A program made the translations under genes and the position numbers. Source: Streptomyces lucensis JCM 4490 (lineage in GTDB: Bacteria > Actinomycetota > Actinomycetes > Streptomycetales > Streptomycetaceae). Taken from it: a stretch of 64,000 nucleotides of DNA. Below, in pieces: positions 52,197 through 60,673 of this stretch. Under the pieces are notes generated by a model. It worked only from the letters and a program-made list of their open reading frames with translations. It made no database searches and had not been told where the DNA came from. Numbering within the stretch: the first letter of the stretch is position 1; each line of letters begins with the position of its first letter. The stretch covers positions 1 through 64,000 of the forward strand of contig NZ_BMUE01000014.1 of the NCBI RefSeq assembly GCF_014650035.1. The letters run 5' to 3'.

Positions 52197-53648
52197 TCAG
52201 GGCTCGCGGTGCTCGTGTGCCGCCTGCTCCAGGTCCCGTGCCTCCGCCAGGGCCAGGCGTTCCTCGGCCGCGACGTCGATCGAGCGCGTCAGCCACCAGT
52301 ACAGCAGCGCGGACACCGGAAGCCCGACGAACAGGGAGATGTCGGCCCCGCCGAGCGCCTTCGCGGCCGGGCCGACGAACAGGGTCCCGACGGAGAAGAA
52401 CGGGATCATGACGACGAAGCCGACCAGGTAGGCGATGATCCCGTGCCAGCCCCAGCGACCGTAGATGCCGTTCGGGTTGAAGATCTCGGCGACGGCGTAG
52501 TGCCCGCGGCGCACGATGTAGTAGTCCATCAGGTTCACCGCGGTCCACGGGATGAACAGGTAGAGCACCAGCAGCAAGAAGTTGTTGAAGTTCGCAAGGA
52601 AGTTGGAGGTGGCGGCCAGCGCGCCGACCAGGGAGAGCGCCGCGGTCAGCCCGATGGTGAACAGGCGCACGCCCAGTGTCGGGCGGACCCGCTTGAACGA
52701 GTCGATCGCGCTGATGAGGGTCAGTGAGCCGCCGTACATGTTCAGCGCGGTGACGGACACCAGCCCGAGGGTGGCGAAGAGCAGCACGATCGCGCCGAAC
52801 CCGTCGAACACCCTGTCTCCGGCGGCGTTGATCGAACGGATGGTGTCGAAGTCCTTGCCGGCCCACGCGGCCAGCATCGCGCCGAGCGCCATCAGCCAGA
52901 TGCCGCCGAGCGCGGAGCCGAAGTAGGTCCAGTAGAAGGTCTTGCGGACCGTCACGTCCGGCGGCAGGTAGCGCGAGTAGTCCGAGACGTAGATGGCCCA
53001 GCTGATCTGGTAGCCGGCGACCACGCCGAACTGGGCGAGGAACGGCGTCAGCTCGAACGCGCCGAGGTCGAAGGAGCCCGCGGGGTAGTGCAGGGTGACG
53101 AGGACGCCGACCGTGAAGATCCCGAAGACGACCAGGAACGTGTAGGTCAGCAGCCGCTCCGCCTTGTGGATGATGTCGTAGCCCACCAGCGCGATGACGA
53201 GCGCGACCGCGGTGACCACCACCACCCACAGTTTGACGCCGCCGTGCAGCGTGGTGTGCAGGGACTCGGCCGCGAGGACGCTGTTGAAGACGTTGAACCC
53301 GGCGTACTGCACATAGGCGAAGAGCCACACCAGCAGGGCGCCCACATAGCCGAACTGGGGCCGCGACTGGATCATCTGCGGCAGCCCCAGCTGGGGGCCC
53401 TGGGCCGAGTGGAAGGCCATGAAGAAGGTGCCGATGAGGGTACCGGTGGCGATGGCCAGCAGTGACCATATGAGGTTGCCGCCCTCGGTGATGCTGATCA
53501 GCCCCACCGCGAGGGTGGCGATCTGGGCGTTGGACATGAACCACAGGGGACCCAGATGCCAGAGCTTGCCGTGCCGCTCGTCCAGGGGGACGTAGTCGAT
53601 CGACCGGACCTCCAGGCCCGACACCCTCGGCTCTGCTGAAGTGCTCAT
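52197..53648 (-). CDS. NCS1-family nucleobase:cation symporter (cytosine permease-like)
   Basis: This 483-aa protein starts at an ATG after GGAGGCGTC. It has twelve membrane spans and the NCS1 layout: WFMSNAQIATLAVGL in span 1, QMIQSRPQFGYVGALL between spans 2 and 3, DYSRYLPP after span 6 and an NPNGIYGRWGW loop near the end. Family members take up cytosine, purines, hydantoins, allantoin or thiamine-related compounds with H+ or Na+. No nucleobase deaminase gene is adjacent, so the substrate is open. It follows the LanC-like gene by 115 bp on the same strand. Confidence 0.95.
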   Translation of the reverse strand: MSTSAEPRVSGLEVRSIDYVPLDERHGKLWHLGPLWFMSNAQIATLAVGLISITEGGNLIWSLLAIATGTLIGTFFMAFHSAQGPQLGLPQMIQSRPQFGYVGALLVWLFAYVQYAGFNVFNSVLAAESLHTTLHGGVKLWVVVVTAVALVIALVGYDIIHKAERLLTYTFLVVFGIFTVGVLVTLHYPAGSFDLGAFELTPFLAQFGVVAGYQISWAIYVSDYSRYLPPDVTVRKTFYWTYFGSALGGIWLMALGAMLAAWAGKDFDTIRSINAAGDRVFDGFGAIVLLFATLGLVSVTALNMYGGSLTLISAIDSFKRVRPTLGVRLFTIGLTAALSLVGALAATSNFLANFNNFLLLVLYLFIPWTAVNLMDYYIVRRGHYAVAEIFNPNGIYGRWGWHGIIAYLVGFVVMIPFFSVGTLFVGPAAKALGGADISLFVGLPVSALLYWWLTRSIDVAAEERLALAEARDLEQAAHEHREP

Positions 53649-53763
53649 GACGCCTCCGGAGTGCGGTGCCCCCGCGCCTCATTCTTCTCCCCCGCGGCCA
53701 CGGTGACGAGCGTGGCGGGCCGCCCCGGCACGGGTCAGCGTGCGGGGCCCCGCGCCGCCGCTG

Positions 53764-55089
53764 TCAGGAGGCCGCGGCGCGCAGGTGCGGCGGCACCGCC
53801 CACCACTGGTCGGGGCGGTCCACCACCGAAGCCCCGGGACCGCTCTCCACGAACCGGCCGAGGCGCAGCAGATACGCCGCGATGCCCGCCGCGCCTTGCA
53901 TCCACGCCGTGTTCGGGGGCAGGAGCGGTGGGTCCTCGCGGTGTTCCAGGAAGCGCCAGCGGGCGCCCGCCTCGTCCTCGACGGCCCGCGCCACCAAGGC
54001 GTCGCCCATCGTGCGCGCCGCCCGCAGGAGGGTCTGCGCCCTCGATTCCCCGGCGAGGTCCTGCGCCGCGTCCAGGAGTACGTCCCCCACGCCCGCGGTG
54101 CCGCAGCAGCGGCCGTCGTTGTCCCAGAAGCCCGGGCGCAGGCGCTCCGGGATCCCCGAGGTCAGCAGCGACGTCAGGCAGCGGTCGCGCAGCTCGCCGA
54201 CGGCGAGGCCCGACACCTCGTGGACTCCCGCGTGGGCCAGCGCCGCGAACAGGTGCGAGGTGCCGGCCGGGCCGTGGCACCAGGTGAACGTCACGGGCTC
54301 CCGGTCCTCCGGCGGCGGGATCATCAGCGGGGCGGCGAAACCGCCGTCCGCCAGGGAACCCACCGACAGGACGTGCCGGGCCCCCTGGACCGCGGCTTCG
54401 ACGAAGTCGGCCCGGCCGAGCGCCGCGCCCGCCACGGCCAGCGCCGCGGCCACACCCGCGGTGCCGTGCGAGTAGTTCGGCATCCGCCGCTCCGTGCGCG
54501 GCGTCATCCCCCAGTCCAGTCCGGCCGGTGTCCGGTCCGCCGCACGCAGCAGGGCCTCGCCGCCCGTCGCCGCGATCGGCTCCGCGAACTCTCCGCCCGC
54601 CCAGACGGCCGTCATCACGATGCCCGCGGTGCCCGCGATGACGTCGCTGAGGGGCGCGTCGGAGCCCGGCTCGAACTCGATCGTGGTCCGCCAGCCCTCG
54701 GGGGTCGCCAGATCGGCCAGCCGTCGCAGCGCGACCGACTCCGAGCCCGGGGCGAGCAGTCTCAGCGCCATGGCGTCGCCCGCCAGTCCGTCGTACAGCG
54801 AGGCCTCGACGCGGTTCTCCGCCTGCGCCGACAGTCTCGTCACGATGCCGGCCGCCAGGGTCCGCTCGGCGCCGGTCAGTTCCCGGTACTGCGCGATCTC
54901 CGCCAGCACCGGGGCGAGGCCGGCGATGCCCGCGTACAGCGAGTCGCGGTCCTTCGCCGGTGCCGCCTCCTCGCCGCCCTCCGCCACCGTCTCCGGCAGC
55001 CACGGGCCGCCGTCGTCGTCACGGACCTGGCCCAGCACCCACGACCAGGCGGCCTCGCCCAGTTCCCGATACATGTCGTCCCCCGCCAT
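53764..55089 (-). CDS. Stand-alone LanC-like cyclase with a Cys3-type zinc motif
   Basis: This 441-aa protein is a seven-hairpin alpha/alpha barrel of the lanthionine synthetase C family: SLYAGIAGLAPVL, SLYDGLAGDA, NYSHGTAGVAAAL (205-217), TWCHGPAGTSH (269-279), RCCGTAGVGD (327-336) and MQGAAGIAAYLL repeats. The zinc ligands would be Cys271, Cys328 and Cys329; normal LanC has Cys-His in place of the last pair, while some tolerant LanM cyclases such as ProcM have three Cys. No dehydratase (LanB/LanM) or precursor peptide is seen in the window. The ATG has TAGGGT 6 nt upstream, overlapping the stop of the gene before it. Confidence 0.92.
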   Translation of the reverse strand: MAGDDMYRELGEAAWSWVLGQVRDDDGGPWLPETVAEGGEEAAPAKDRDSLYAGIAGLAPVLAEIAQYRELTGAERTLAAGIVTRLSAQAENRVEASLYDGLAGDAMALRLLAPGSESVALRRLADLATPEGWRTTIEFEPGSDAPLSDVIAGTAGIVMTAVWAGGEFAEPIAATGGEALLRAADRTPAGLDWGMTPRTERRMPNYSHGTAGVAAALAVAGAALGRADFVEAAVQGARHVLSVGSLADGGFAAPLMIPPPEDREPVTFTWCHGPAGTSHLFAALAHAGVHEVSGLAVGELRDRCLTSLLTSGIPERLRPGFWDNDGRCCGTAGVGDVLLDAAQDLAGESRAQTLLRAARTMGDALVARAVEDEAGARWRFLEHREDPPLLPPNTAWMQGAAGIAAYLLRLGRFVESGPGASVVDRPDQWWAVPPHLRAAAS

Positions 55090-55101
55090 GGGGCCACCCT
55101 A
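55090..55101 (-). promoter_or_regulatory. Leaderless -10 element of the LanC-like gene
   Basis: TAGGGT, then 6 nt, then ATG 55089. The TAG of the hexamer is also the stop codon of the upstream SnoaL-like gene. Confidence 0.55.
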
Positions 55102-55545
55102 GCGGTGCGTGCTTCCCCCGGCGTCCCGGGCCCCGGCCACGCCCGAGGCGTCCATGTAGTCGCGGACCCGCGTGAGGAGTCCGCCGTCCACACGGAGGAT
55201 CAGCAGGCCGGGCACGGTGAAGCGGGCGTTCCGGGGCGGCACGGTGCCGACCACCACGTGCTCGGCGACGATCACCCCGGGTTCGGCGGTCTCGTAGGCC
55301 GCGACCCTCCTGATCTCCTCCACCCGGGCGGGACCGGCGCCCCAGGCCGCCCGGTAGCCCGCGCGCACGGCCTCGCGCCCCTCGAAGCGCGGCGGGAAAC
55401 CGGGTGAGGCGAACGGGAACTCGTGCACCGCGTCCTCGGCGTACAGATCGGCGAGATCGTCCGCGGACTTGTCGAGCAGGGCCTGGTAGTAGCGCTCCAG
55501 CACCTCGAGTGGGGTGGGGACAGCGGAGGTTCCGGGAGCCGGCAC
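55099..55545 (-). CDS. SnoaL-like / NTF2-fold protein
   Basis: This 148-aa protein belongs to the SnoaL_2/nuclear transport factor 2 superfamily: VLERYYQALLDKSADDLADLYAEDAVHEFPF, then FEGREAVRAGYRAAW and a final strand GGLLTRVRDYMDASG. Most members bind or isomerise small hydrophobic molecules, and no reaction can be assigned. I prefer the GTG at 55545, 8 nt after GGAG; the GTG at 55554 overlaps that site. It is divergent from a TetR gene, and the spacer has palindromic half-sites, so it is probably repressed by that TetR. Confidence 0.85.
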   Translation of the reverse strand: MPAPGTSAVPTPLEVLERYYQALLDKSADDLADLYAEDAVHEFPFASPGFPPRFEGREAVRAGYRAAWGAGPARVEEIRRVAAYETAEPGVIVAEHVVVGTVPPRNARFTVPGLLILRVDGGLLTRVRDYMDASGVAGARDAGGSTHR

Positions 55546-55563
55546 GGCGATCACTCCATTCGC

Positions 55564-55617
55564 TCAACAACCGTTGACCCAATCACCGTAGGCCCGGTCG
55601 GCACTTTCGGTCAACGG
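55564..55617. promoter_or_regulatory. Likely TetR operator half-sites
   Basis: TCAAC-N4-GTTGA at 55564-55577, and the inverted pair CCGTTGACC (55571-55579) / GGTCAACGG (55609-55617), lie in the divergent spacer next to the -10 element of the TetR gene. Confidence 0.65.
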
Positions 55618-55620
55618 CCG

Positions 55621-55632
55621 TAGAGTTAAACG
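55621..55632 (+). promoter_or_regulatory. Leaderless -10 element of the TetR gene
   Basis: TAGAGT, then 6 nt, then GTG 55633. No Shine-Dalgarno site is seen. The operator arm ends 4 bp before it, so bound repressor would block it. Confidence 0.6.
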
Positions 55633-56226
55633 GTGACGACGCCCCACCAGTCCCGCGCCGACCGCCGCCGAGCCACCGAGGCCCGCATCCTCGCCGGCGC
55701 CCGGGAGCTGTTCGCCGAGCGGGGATTCGACCGCACCACCATTCGCGCCGTGGCCACCGCGGCCGGCGTCGATCCCGCTCTGGTCATGCAGTACTTCGGC
55801 TCCAAGCGCGAGCTGTTCACCCGGGCCGTGCAGGCCTTCCCCGCGCCGCCGGCTCCCGGCGGCGCCGACGCGCTGGTGGATCAGCTGCTGGCCACGCTCG
55901 GCCTGAAACTCGGCGGCCTGCCCGAGGGCACGCTCGCGATGATGCGCTCCATGCTCACGGACCCGGCGGCGGCCGAGCAGGCCCGCGAAGCCCTCGGCAG
56001 GCAGATCGACGGCATCGGCGCCGCCCTGTCCGCCGCCGACGACCCCGAGCTGCGCGCCGCACTGGTCATCACCACCTTGCTGGGCGTCACCATCGGCCAC
56101 CAGCTCCTCGGCCTGCCCGCGCTCCGGGACGCCCCGGCCGACCGCATCGCCGCCCTGCTGCGGCCGGCCGTCGAGGCCCTGACGGAACCGGGCCCGTCAT
56201 GCGGCCCGCGGCGGCCGACCGCATGA
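55633..56226 (+). CDS. TetR family transcriptional regulator
   Basis: This 197-aa protein has an N-terminal HTH with EARILAGARELFAERGFDRTTIRAVATAAGVD and the following MQYFGSKRELF, typical TetR. The C-terminal part (about 75-190) matches the TetR_C_17-like domain in length and helix pattern. It is divergent from the SnoaL-like gene, and palindromic half-sites fill the spacer, so autoregulation and control of that gene are likely. The GTG start is leaderless. Confidence 0.93.
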   Translation: MTTPHQSRADRRRATEARILAGARELFAERGFDRTTIRAVATAAGVDPALVMQYFGSKRELFTRAVQAFPAPPAPGGADALVDQLLATLGLKLGGLPEGTLAMMRSMLTDPAAAEQAREALGRQIDGIGAALSAADDPELRAALVITTLLGVTIGHQLLGLPALRDAPADRIAALLRPAVEALTEPGPSCGPRRPTA

Positions 56227-56243
56227 TGGGAACGGAGGGACGG

Positions 56244-56288
56244 TCCCGGCATCCCGGCTTCCGGCATCCCGGGTTCCGGCATCCGAGG
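56244..56288 (+). repeat. Three imperfect 15-bp tandem repeats
   Basis: Units at 56244-56258, 56259-56273 and 56274-56288 share TTCCGGCATCCCGG. The third copy merges into GAGGGGAGAG, the ribosome site of the next gene. Confidence 0.6.
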
Positions 56289-56299
56289 GGAGAGCTGCC

Positions 56300-56902
56300 A
56301 TGGCGCAGCAATCGGCGACGAAGGCCCCGGCCACGAAGACGGTCGGCAAGGGCAGCGTGTTCCTGTCGTTCACGCCGTGGATCATCTTCGGCGTGGTCGC
56401 CAGCCCAAGCACCTGGGAGTACGCGGCCCTCGCCGCGCTGATCGCCTCGATCGCGCTGTCGGGCCAGGACCTCCTGCGGGGGAAGCTGCGCGTGCTGGAC
56501 CTGACCGGCATCGCCTTCTTCGCCGTCGTCTGCGTCCTCGCCCTGGTCCTGGACCGCGGCCAGCTCCTCTGGCTCGAGACCTACGCCCAGGTCATCTCCA
56601 ACGGGCTGGTGGCCGTGGTGGCCCTCGGATCACTGCTGTTCGAGCCGTTCACCGCCCCGTACGCCCGGGAGTCGACCCCGGCGGAGTACTGGGACTCCCC
56701 CGTCTTCAAGCACATCAACAGGGTGCTCACGGTGGTGTGGGGGGCCGCCTTCGCCGTCATGACGGTCTCGACCTGGCTGGCCATCCGCTATCCGTCCCAG
56801 GACGACTGGTTCAACTGGGTCGTCCCGATCGCGGTGGTGGTGTGGGCCATCAAGCTCACGGAGAGTTATCCGGAGTCGTACAAGGCGCGTATCGGCGCCT
56901 GA
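56300..56902 (+). CDS. Integral membrane protein of unknown function
   Basis: This 200-aa protein starts after GGGGAGAG. About six hydrophobic spans: FLSFTPWIIFGVV, WEYAALAALIASIAL, LDLTGIAFFAVVCVLALVL, VISNGLVAVVALGSLLF, VLTVVWGAAFAVMTVSTWLAI and WVVPIAVVVWAIKL, followed by ESYPESYKAR. It resembles a group of actinobacterial membrane proteins without assigned activity. The upstream gene is a TetR regulator on the same strand. A hairpin covers its stop codon. Confidence 0.85.
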   Translation: MAQQSATKAPATKTVGKGSVFLSFTPWIIFGVVASPSTWEYAALAALIASIALSGQDLLRGKLRVLDLTGIAFFAVVCVLALVLDRGQLLWLETYAQVISNGLVAVVALGSLLFEPFTAPYARESTPAEYWDSPVFKHINRVLTVVWGAAFAVMTVSTWLAIRYPSQDDWFNWVVPIAVVVWAIKLTESYPESYKARIGA

Positions 56903-56926
56903 CGAGCCGGCGGGCCCGGCCCGTCA
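56900..56926. terminator. Terminator hairpin at the stop codon
   Basis: TGACG-a-GCCGG loops over CGGGC to CCGGC-c-CGTCA, starting at the TGA of the membrane protein gene. The next gene is convergent. Confidence 0.6.
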
Positions 56927-56951
56927 CGGTTCGAGTCCGCCGGACGGCCGG

Positions 56952-57935
56952 TCACCCGGGATCCGTGCGCAGGACCACGCGCAGCCCGTGCAGTTCACCC
57001 CTCTCCAGCCGCGCGTGGACGTCGGCCGCCGCGCTCAGCGGGAGCACCTCGGTCCTCCGCGGGCGCAGGACGCCCCGGCCGAGCAGGTCGTTGACGCACC
57101 CGGCGGCTGCGGCGAGTTCGTCGGGTGTCGCGTTCGAGATGGCGAATCCCACGACCGAGCGGTCGTCCATGTAGAGGGAGCCGGCCGGCAGCACGGGGCG
57201 GCTGCGGGCCCCGGCCAGCAGCACCACGCGGCCGCGCCGGGCGAGCAGACCGACCGAGGTCTCCAGGTCGTTGACGCCGGAGGTGTCCACGTACAGGTCG
57301 AGGCCGTGCGGCGCCGCCCGGCGGATCCTCCCGGCCAGGTCAGGGTCCCGGTAGTCGAACACCTCCGCCGCGTTGGACTCCCGGCAGTACGCGGCGTCCC
57401 GCGCGCCGGCCGTGGCGAGGACGCGGGCGCCGGCCCGGGCCGCCAGCGTCACCAGGGCGCTGCCCACGTTGCCGGCCGCCCCCGCGACCAGCACGGTCTC
57501 GCCCACACGGAACCGTCCGTGGACGAACAGCGCGAGATAGGCGGTGGCGGCCGGGTGGAGCACCGCCACCGCGGCGTACGGGTCGACGCCCTCGGGCAGG
57601 TGGTACAGCCGGTCGGCGGCCGCCACCGCCTGTTCCGCCGCGGCGCCCTGCCGTCCCCCGTGGCCGAGGCTGTTGCACCACACCCGGTCCCCGGCGCGGA
57701 AGCCGGTGACGCCGGGCCCCGTCTCCGCCACCGTGCCGACCAGGTCGCGGCCGATGACGAAGGGGAAGTCCACGTGCGTGCGGAAGACACCGGAGCGGAC
57801 GAAGGCGTCCACCGGGTCGACCGCGGCGGCCAGGACGTCCACCAGGACGTCGGTGGGCCCCGGCCGCGGAGCGGCGATCTCGCCGTACCGGATGACGTCC
57901 GGCGGTCCGAGCTCCTCGATGAACGCAGCACGCAT
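56952..57935 (-). CDS. NADPH:quinone oxidoreductase-like medium-chain dehydrogenase (zinc-free)
   Basis: This 327-aa protein of the MDR superfamily has an N-terminal GroES-like domain (FPFVIGRDLVGTVAETG, GFRAGDRVW) and a Rossmann domain with LVAGAAGNVGSALVTLAARAG. It lacks the catalytic and structural zinc Cys of alcohol dehydrogenases, so it is QOR-like and reduces quinones or enones with NADPH. The ATG overlaps the start of the decayed MFS fragment on the other strand. GAGGTG serves as ribosome site. Confidence 0.92.
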   Translation of the reverse strand: MRAAFIEELGPPDVIRYGEIAAPRPGPTDVLVDVLAAAVDPVDAFVRSGVFRTHVDFPFVIGRDLVGTVAETGPGVTGFRAGDRVWCNSLGHGGRQGAAAEQAVAAADRLYHLPEGVDPYAAVAVLHPAATAYLALFVHGRFRVGETVLVAGAAGNVGSALVTLAARAGARVLATAGARDAAYCRESNAAEVFDYRDPDLAGRIRRAAPHGLDLYVDTSGVNDLETSVGLLARRGRVVLLAGARSRPVLPAGSLYMDDRSVVGFAISNATPDELAAAAGCVNDLLGRGVLRPRRTEVLPLSAAADVHARLERGELHGLRVVLRTDPG

Positions 57936-58187
57936 GAGTCACACCTCTGTGCCCGGCTGGAGCGCGGACTCGCCGTACGCCCTGATGTGGCCGCCGTTCG
58001 TGGCGCTCGGCCTGGGCGTCGGCTTGGTGATGTCGTCCCCCTCCCCCTCGCACGCCGCGGCGGAGCTGGGCAGGCGTGCGTGAACGGTGTCCACGTCCGC
58101 GTGCTGACCGCCGGCGTCCTGTGCGTCGCCGGCGCGCTCGTGGCGGCGGGCGGCGTGCGGCGCGCGCCCGAAGCGGCCGGTCACTGA
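57936..58187 (+). pseudogene. Remnant of an MFS (DHA2-like) transporter, frameshifted and internally deleted
   Basis: Rightward reading gives a piece that looks like a late DHA2 membrane span, ALMWPPFVALGLGVGLVMSS (ending in a stop at 58081-58083). In another frame it gives VNGVHVRVLTAGVLCVAGAL and then a VRR end (58081-58187), like the last span of the same family. The spans between them are missing. No start or ribosome site supports expression. A reverse-strand open frame over the same stretch (57939-58184) has no family signature. Confidence 0.5.
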
Positions 58188-58289
58188 AGGGCGGTGGGCC
58201 GAGTACGCCCGGCCGGGGCGGTGCGCGACACATGCCGCCCGCTTCCCGGCCGGGCGCAGCGGTTCCAGGTCAGCCGGCTACCGCCGCGG

Positions 58290-58445
58290 TCACCAGTAGT
58301 GCCGACGGCCGGCCACCGCGTGGCCCATGGAGCCCAGGATCCACAGCACGGCCCCGATCACCACCAGGATGATGCCGATGGTCCACAGGATCGACAGTCC
58401 CGTGATGAATCCGATGATGAGCAGGATGATGCCAAGGGCGATCAT
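58290..58445 (-). CDS. Small two-span membrane protein (DUF6131-like)
   Basis: This 51-aa protein starts at an ATG preceded by GGAGG. It has two hydrophobic stretches, IALGIILLIIGFITGLSIL and IGIILVVIGAVLWILG, then GHAVAGRRHYW. Many streptomycetes have similar short proteins near stress genes. The function is unknown. Confidence 0.85.
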   Translation of the reverse strand: MIALGIILLIIGFITGLSILWTIGIILVVIGAVLWILGSMGHAVAGRRHYW

Positions 58446-58527
58446 GACGTGCCTCCTGCCGATAGCAGTGCTCCTGCTCTCCGGGTGCCCCCACGCGGTG
58501 CGTTGAATCGAGCCGTCGCCCCGCTTT

Positions 58528-58971
58528 CTACTCCGCGTCCTCCCTCTCGGCCGCACGGCCGGCCAGGCGCTCGTAGCGCTGCCTGGCCGCCTGCGGGGTG
58601 CCGAGGCCGAGGCCGAAGGCGACCTCGTTCCAGGTCATGCCCCGGCCGCGCGCCATCCGAAGGAGCGAGGCCTCCAGTTCGTCCGCCTCCGCGCGCATCA
58701 GCGGGACGAGGCTCAACGCGGCGGTGATGTCGGCGTGGTCCACCTCCGGTTCGCCGTCGTCGAGTTGGGCGGCCCCGCTGAGCAGGAACGACACCAGCCG
58801 GACCGCCTCGTGGGGTCCGAGGACCGAGGGGTGGACCTGCCGGTGCCGTTGGCCTTCCGTGGCCGCGTGCCGCTCGGCGATGCGGAACAGCGAGGCGTAC
58901 ACCCGCCGGGCTCGCGCCTGCTCGGGCTGCGGAGGTGTGAAGGGGTCGGTGTGCCCGTCCGTCGATGACAT
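58528..58971 (-). CDS. Small HTH-containing DNA-binding protein
   Basis: This 147-aa protein has a mostly helical N-terminal part. The C-terminal MTWNEVAFGLGLGTPQAARQRYERL is a clear helix-turn-helix for DNA binding. I chose the ATG at 58971, which has GACGAT 6 nt upstream (leaderless). A longer reading to 59037 would translate an AT-rich region that looks like a promoter (CAATATTC, TTGACG). It may be an unlinked regulator; the small membrane protein gene follows on the same strand. Confidence 0.8.
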   Translation of the reverse strand: MSSTDGHTDPFTPPQPEQARARRVYASLFRIAERHAATEGQRHRQVHPSVLGPHEAVRLVSFLLSGAAQLDDGEPEVDHADITAALSLVPLMRAEADELEASLLRMARGRGMTWNEVAFGLGLGTPQAARQRYERLAGRAAEREDAE

Positions 58972-58983
58972 GAGCCGATCGTC
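58972..58983 (-). promoter_or_regulatory. Leaderless -10 element of the HTH gene
   Basis: GACGAT, then 6 nt, then ATG 58971. TTGACG lies about 18 bp further upstream and may be the -35. Confidence 0.5.
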
Positions 58984-59064
58984 CGCGAGCACACGATCTG
59001 GCGTCAACCGAATATTGCAAACGAGTTGTTCACCCACTCGGCGGGCGCACGTCCGCCCGCCGCC

Positions 59065-60558
59065 TCAGGCCACCGGGGCCGTGATCTCCCGCTTGAGGAT
59101 CTTGCCGCTGGGGCCCATCGGCAGGGCGTCCGTCAGCCAGATGCGGCGCGGGTACTTGTAGGCGGCGACCCGGTCCCTGACGAACCGCTGGAGTTCCTCC
59201 GCGCCCGCCTCGGCTCCCGGCCGCAGGACGACGGCGGCCGCCACCTCCTCACCGAGCCGTTCGTCCGGCACGCCGAGGACCGCGGCGAGGGCGACCGCCG
59301 GGTGCTCGTGCAGGACCTCCTCGATCTCGCGCGGGTAGACGTTGTAGCCGCCGCGGATGATGAGGTCCTTCTTCCGGTCGACTATGTAGAGGTAGCCGTC
59401 CTCGTCGCGGCGGGCCAGGTCGCCCGTGCGCAGCCAGCCGTCGGGGACGGTGGCGGCGGTCTCCTCGGGACGGTTCCAGTAGCCCTTCATCAGGTTCGGT
59501 CCGCGCACGGCGAGTTCACCGACCTCGCCCGGTGCGACGTCCCGGCCGGTGTCGTCGAGCAGCCGCACCTCCACGTCGCGGATGGGCGTGCCGATGGACC
59601 CGGCCTTGCGCGGACGGCCGGGGTGGTTGAAGGAGACGACCGGGCTGGTCTCGGACATGCCGAAGCCCTCCAGCACCATGCAGCCGAAGCGCCGTTCGAA
59701 CCCGTGCAGGACCTCCACCGGCAGGGAGGCGCCGCCGGAGACGCACATGCGCAGACTGGACACGTCCGCCGCGGCCTCCCGCGGGTGCTGGAGCAGGGCG
59801 GCGTACATGGTGGGGACGCCCTCGAAGACGGTCGCCCGGTCGCGGGCGATGGCGTCGAGGACGGTTCGCGGGTCGAAGCGCGGGACCAGGGTGAGCGACG
59901 CTCCGCTGTACACGGCGACGTTCATCGTGCAGGTCTGCCCGAAGATGTGGAACAGCGGCAGGCAGCCGACGATCACGTCCTCGGACGTCATCCGCTGCAC
60001 CTCGGTGACGTTGACCTCGGTGTTGTGGCGGAGTCCGGCGTGGGTCAGCGCGGCGCCCTTGGGGCGGCCGGTGGTGCCGGAGGTGTAGAGCAGCACGGCG
60101 ACGTCGTCACCGGCGGTGGCGGCCACCTCGTGCCGCGGCTCCAGGCGCGCCAGTTCGGCGGCGAACGCGGCGGGCTCGACCGCCAGGTGCCGTACCCCGG
60201 CGGCCGCGGCGCCGGCGGCGCCCTCTCCGGGCGCCTGGTGCCACTCGAAGAGCAGCACGGCGCCCGAGTCCCGCAGGTGGTACTCGGTCTCGCGCTCCTT
60301 CAGCAGCGGGTTCATCGGTACGACGATCCCGCCGGCGCGGAGGACGGCGTAGTACAGGACGACGAACTCGGGCACGTTCGGGAGCATCAGCGCGACCCGG
60401 TCACCGGCGCGTACGCCCTCGGTGTGCAGCAGCGCGGCGGCCCGGGCGCTGAGCCGGTCCAGCTCGGCGTAGGTGGTGGTCACCGTCCCCAGCCGCAGCG
60501 CCGGGCGCTCGGGCAGCCGGCGCGCCGTGTCCACCAGGAATTCCGCCAGGTTGGCCAT
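59065..60558 (-). CDS. Long-chain fatty-acid-CoA ligase-like AMP-binding enzyme
   Basis: This 497-aa ANL-superfamily protein has the P-loop motif YTSGTTGRPKGAAL, then GFGMSETSPV, GWLRTGDLARRDEDGYLYIVDR and the final Lys in PSGKILKREI. It activates a carboxylic acid with ATP and transfers it to CoA. AAGGAGG lies just before two adjacent ATGs, of which the second (60558) has the better spacing. It is divergent from the PucR gene with an inverted repeat between, so its expression probably answers to that regulator. Confidence 0.95.
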   Translation of the reverse strand: MANLAEFLVDTARRLPERPALRLGTVTTTYAELDRLSARAAALLHTEGVRAGDRVALMLPNVPEFVVLYYAVLRAGGIVVPMNPLLKERETEYHLRDSGAVLLFEWHQAPGEGAAGAAAAGVRHLAVEPAAFAAELARLEPRHEVAATAGDDVAVLLYTSGTTGRPKGAALTHAGLRHNTEVNVTEVQRMTSEDVIVGCLPLFHIFGQTCTMNVAVYSGASLTLVPRFDPRTVLDAIARDRATVFEGVPTMYAALLQHPREAAADVSSLRMCVSGGASLPVEVLHGFERRFGCMVLEGFGMSETSPVVSFNHPGRPRKAGSIGTPIRDVEVRLLDDTGRDVAPGEVGELAVRGPNLMKGYWNRPEETAATVPDGWLRTGDLARRDEDGYLYIVDRKKDLIIRGGYNVYPREIEEVLHEHPAVALAAVLGVPDERLGEEVAAAVVLRPGAEAGAEELQRFVRDRVAAYKYPRRIWLTDALPMGPSGKILKREITAPVA

Positions 60559-60673
60559 CATGCCTCCTTGCATGCGTGCTCTCGGCGCCCACGAGGTCCC
60601 GTCGTCAGCGCTCACGGCATCGTGGCGTGCGCCTTCACGGGCGTCCATGGCGGCGCGAACAGTTCGGTCGCCC

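Noticed and set aside
57939..58184. 81-residue minus-strand frame between the oxidoreductase and the small membrane protein
   Set aside because: No motif or ribosome site; the opposite strand looks like a decayed MFS transporter.
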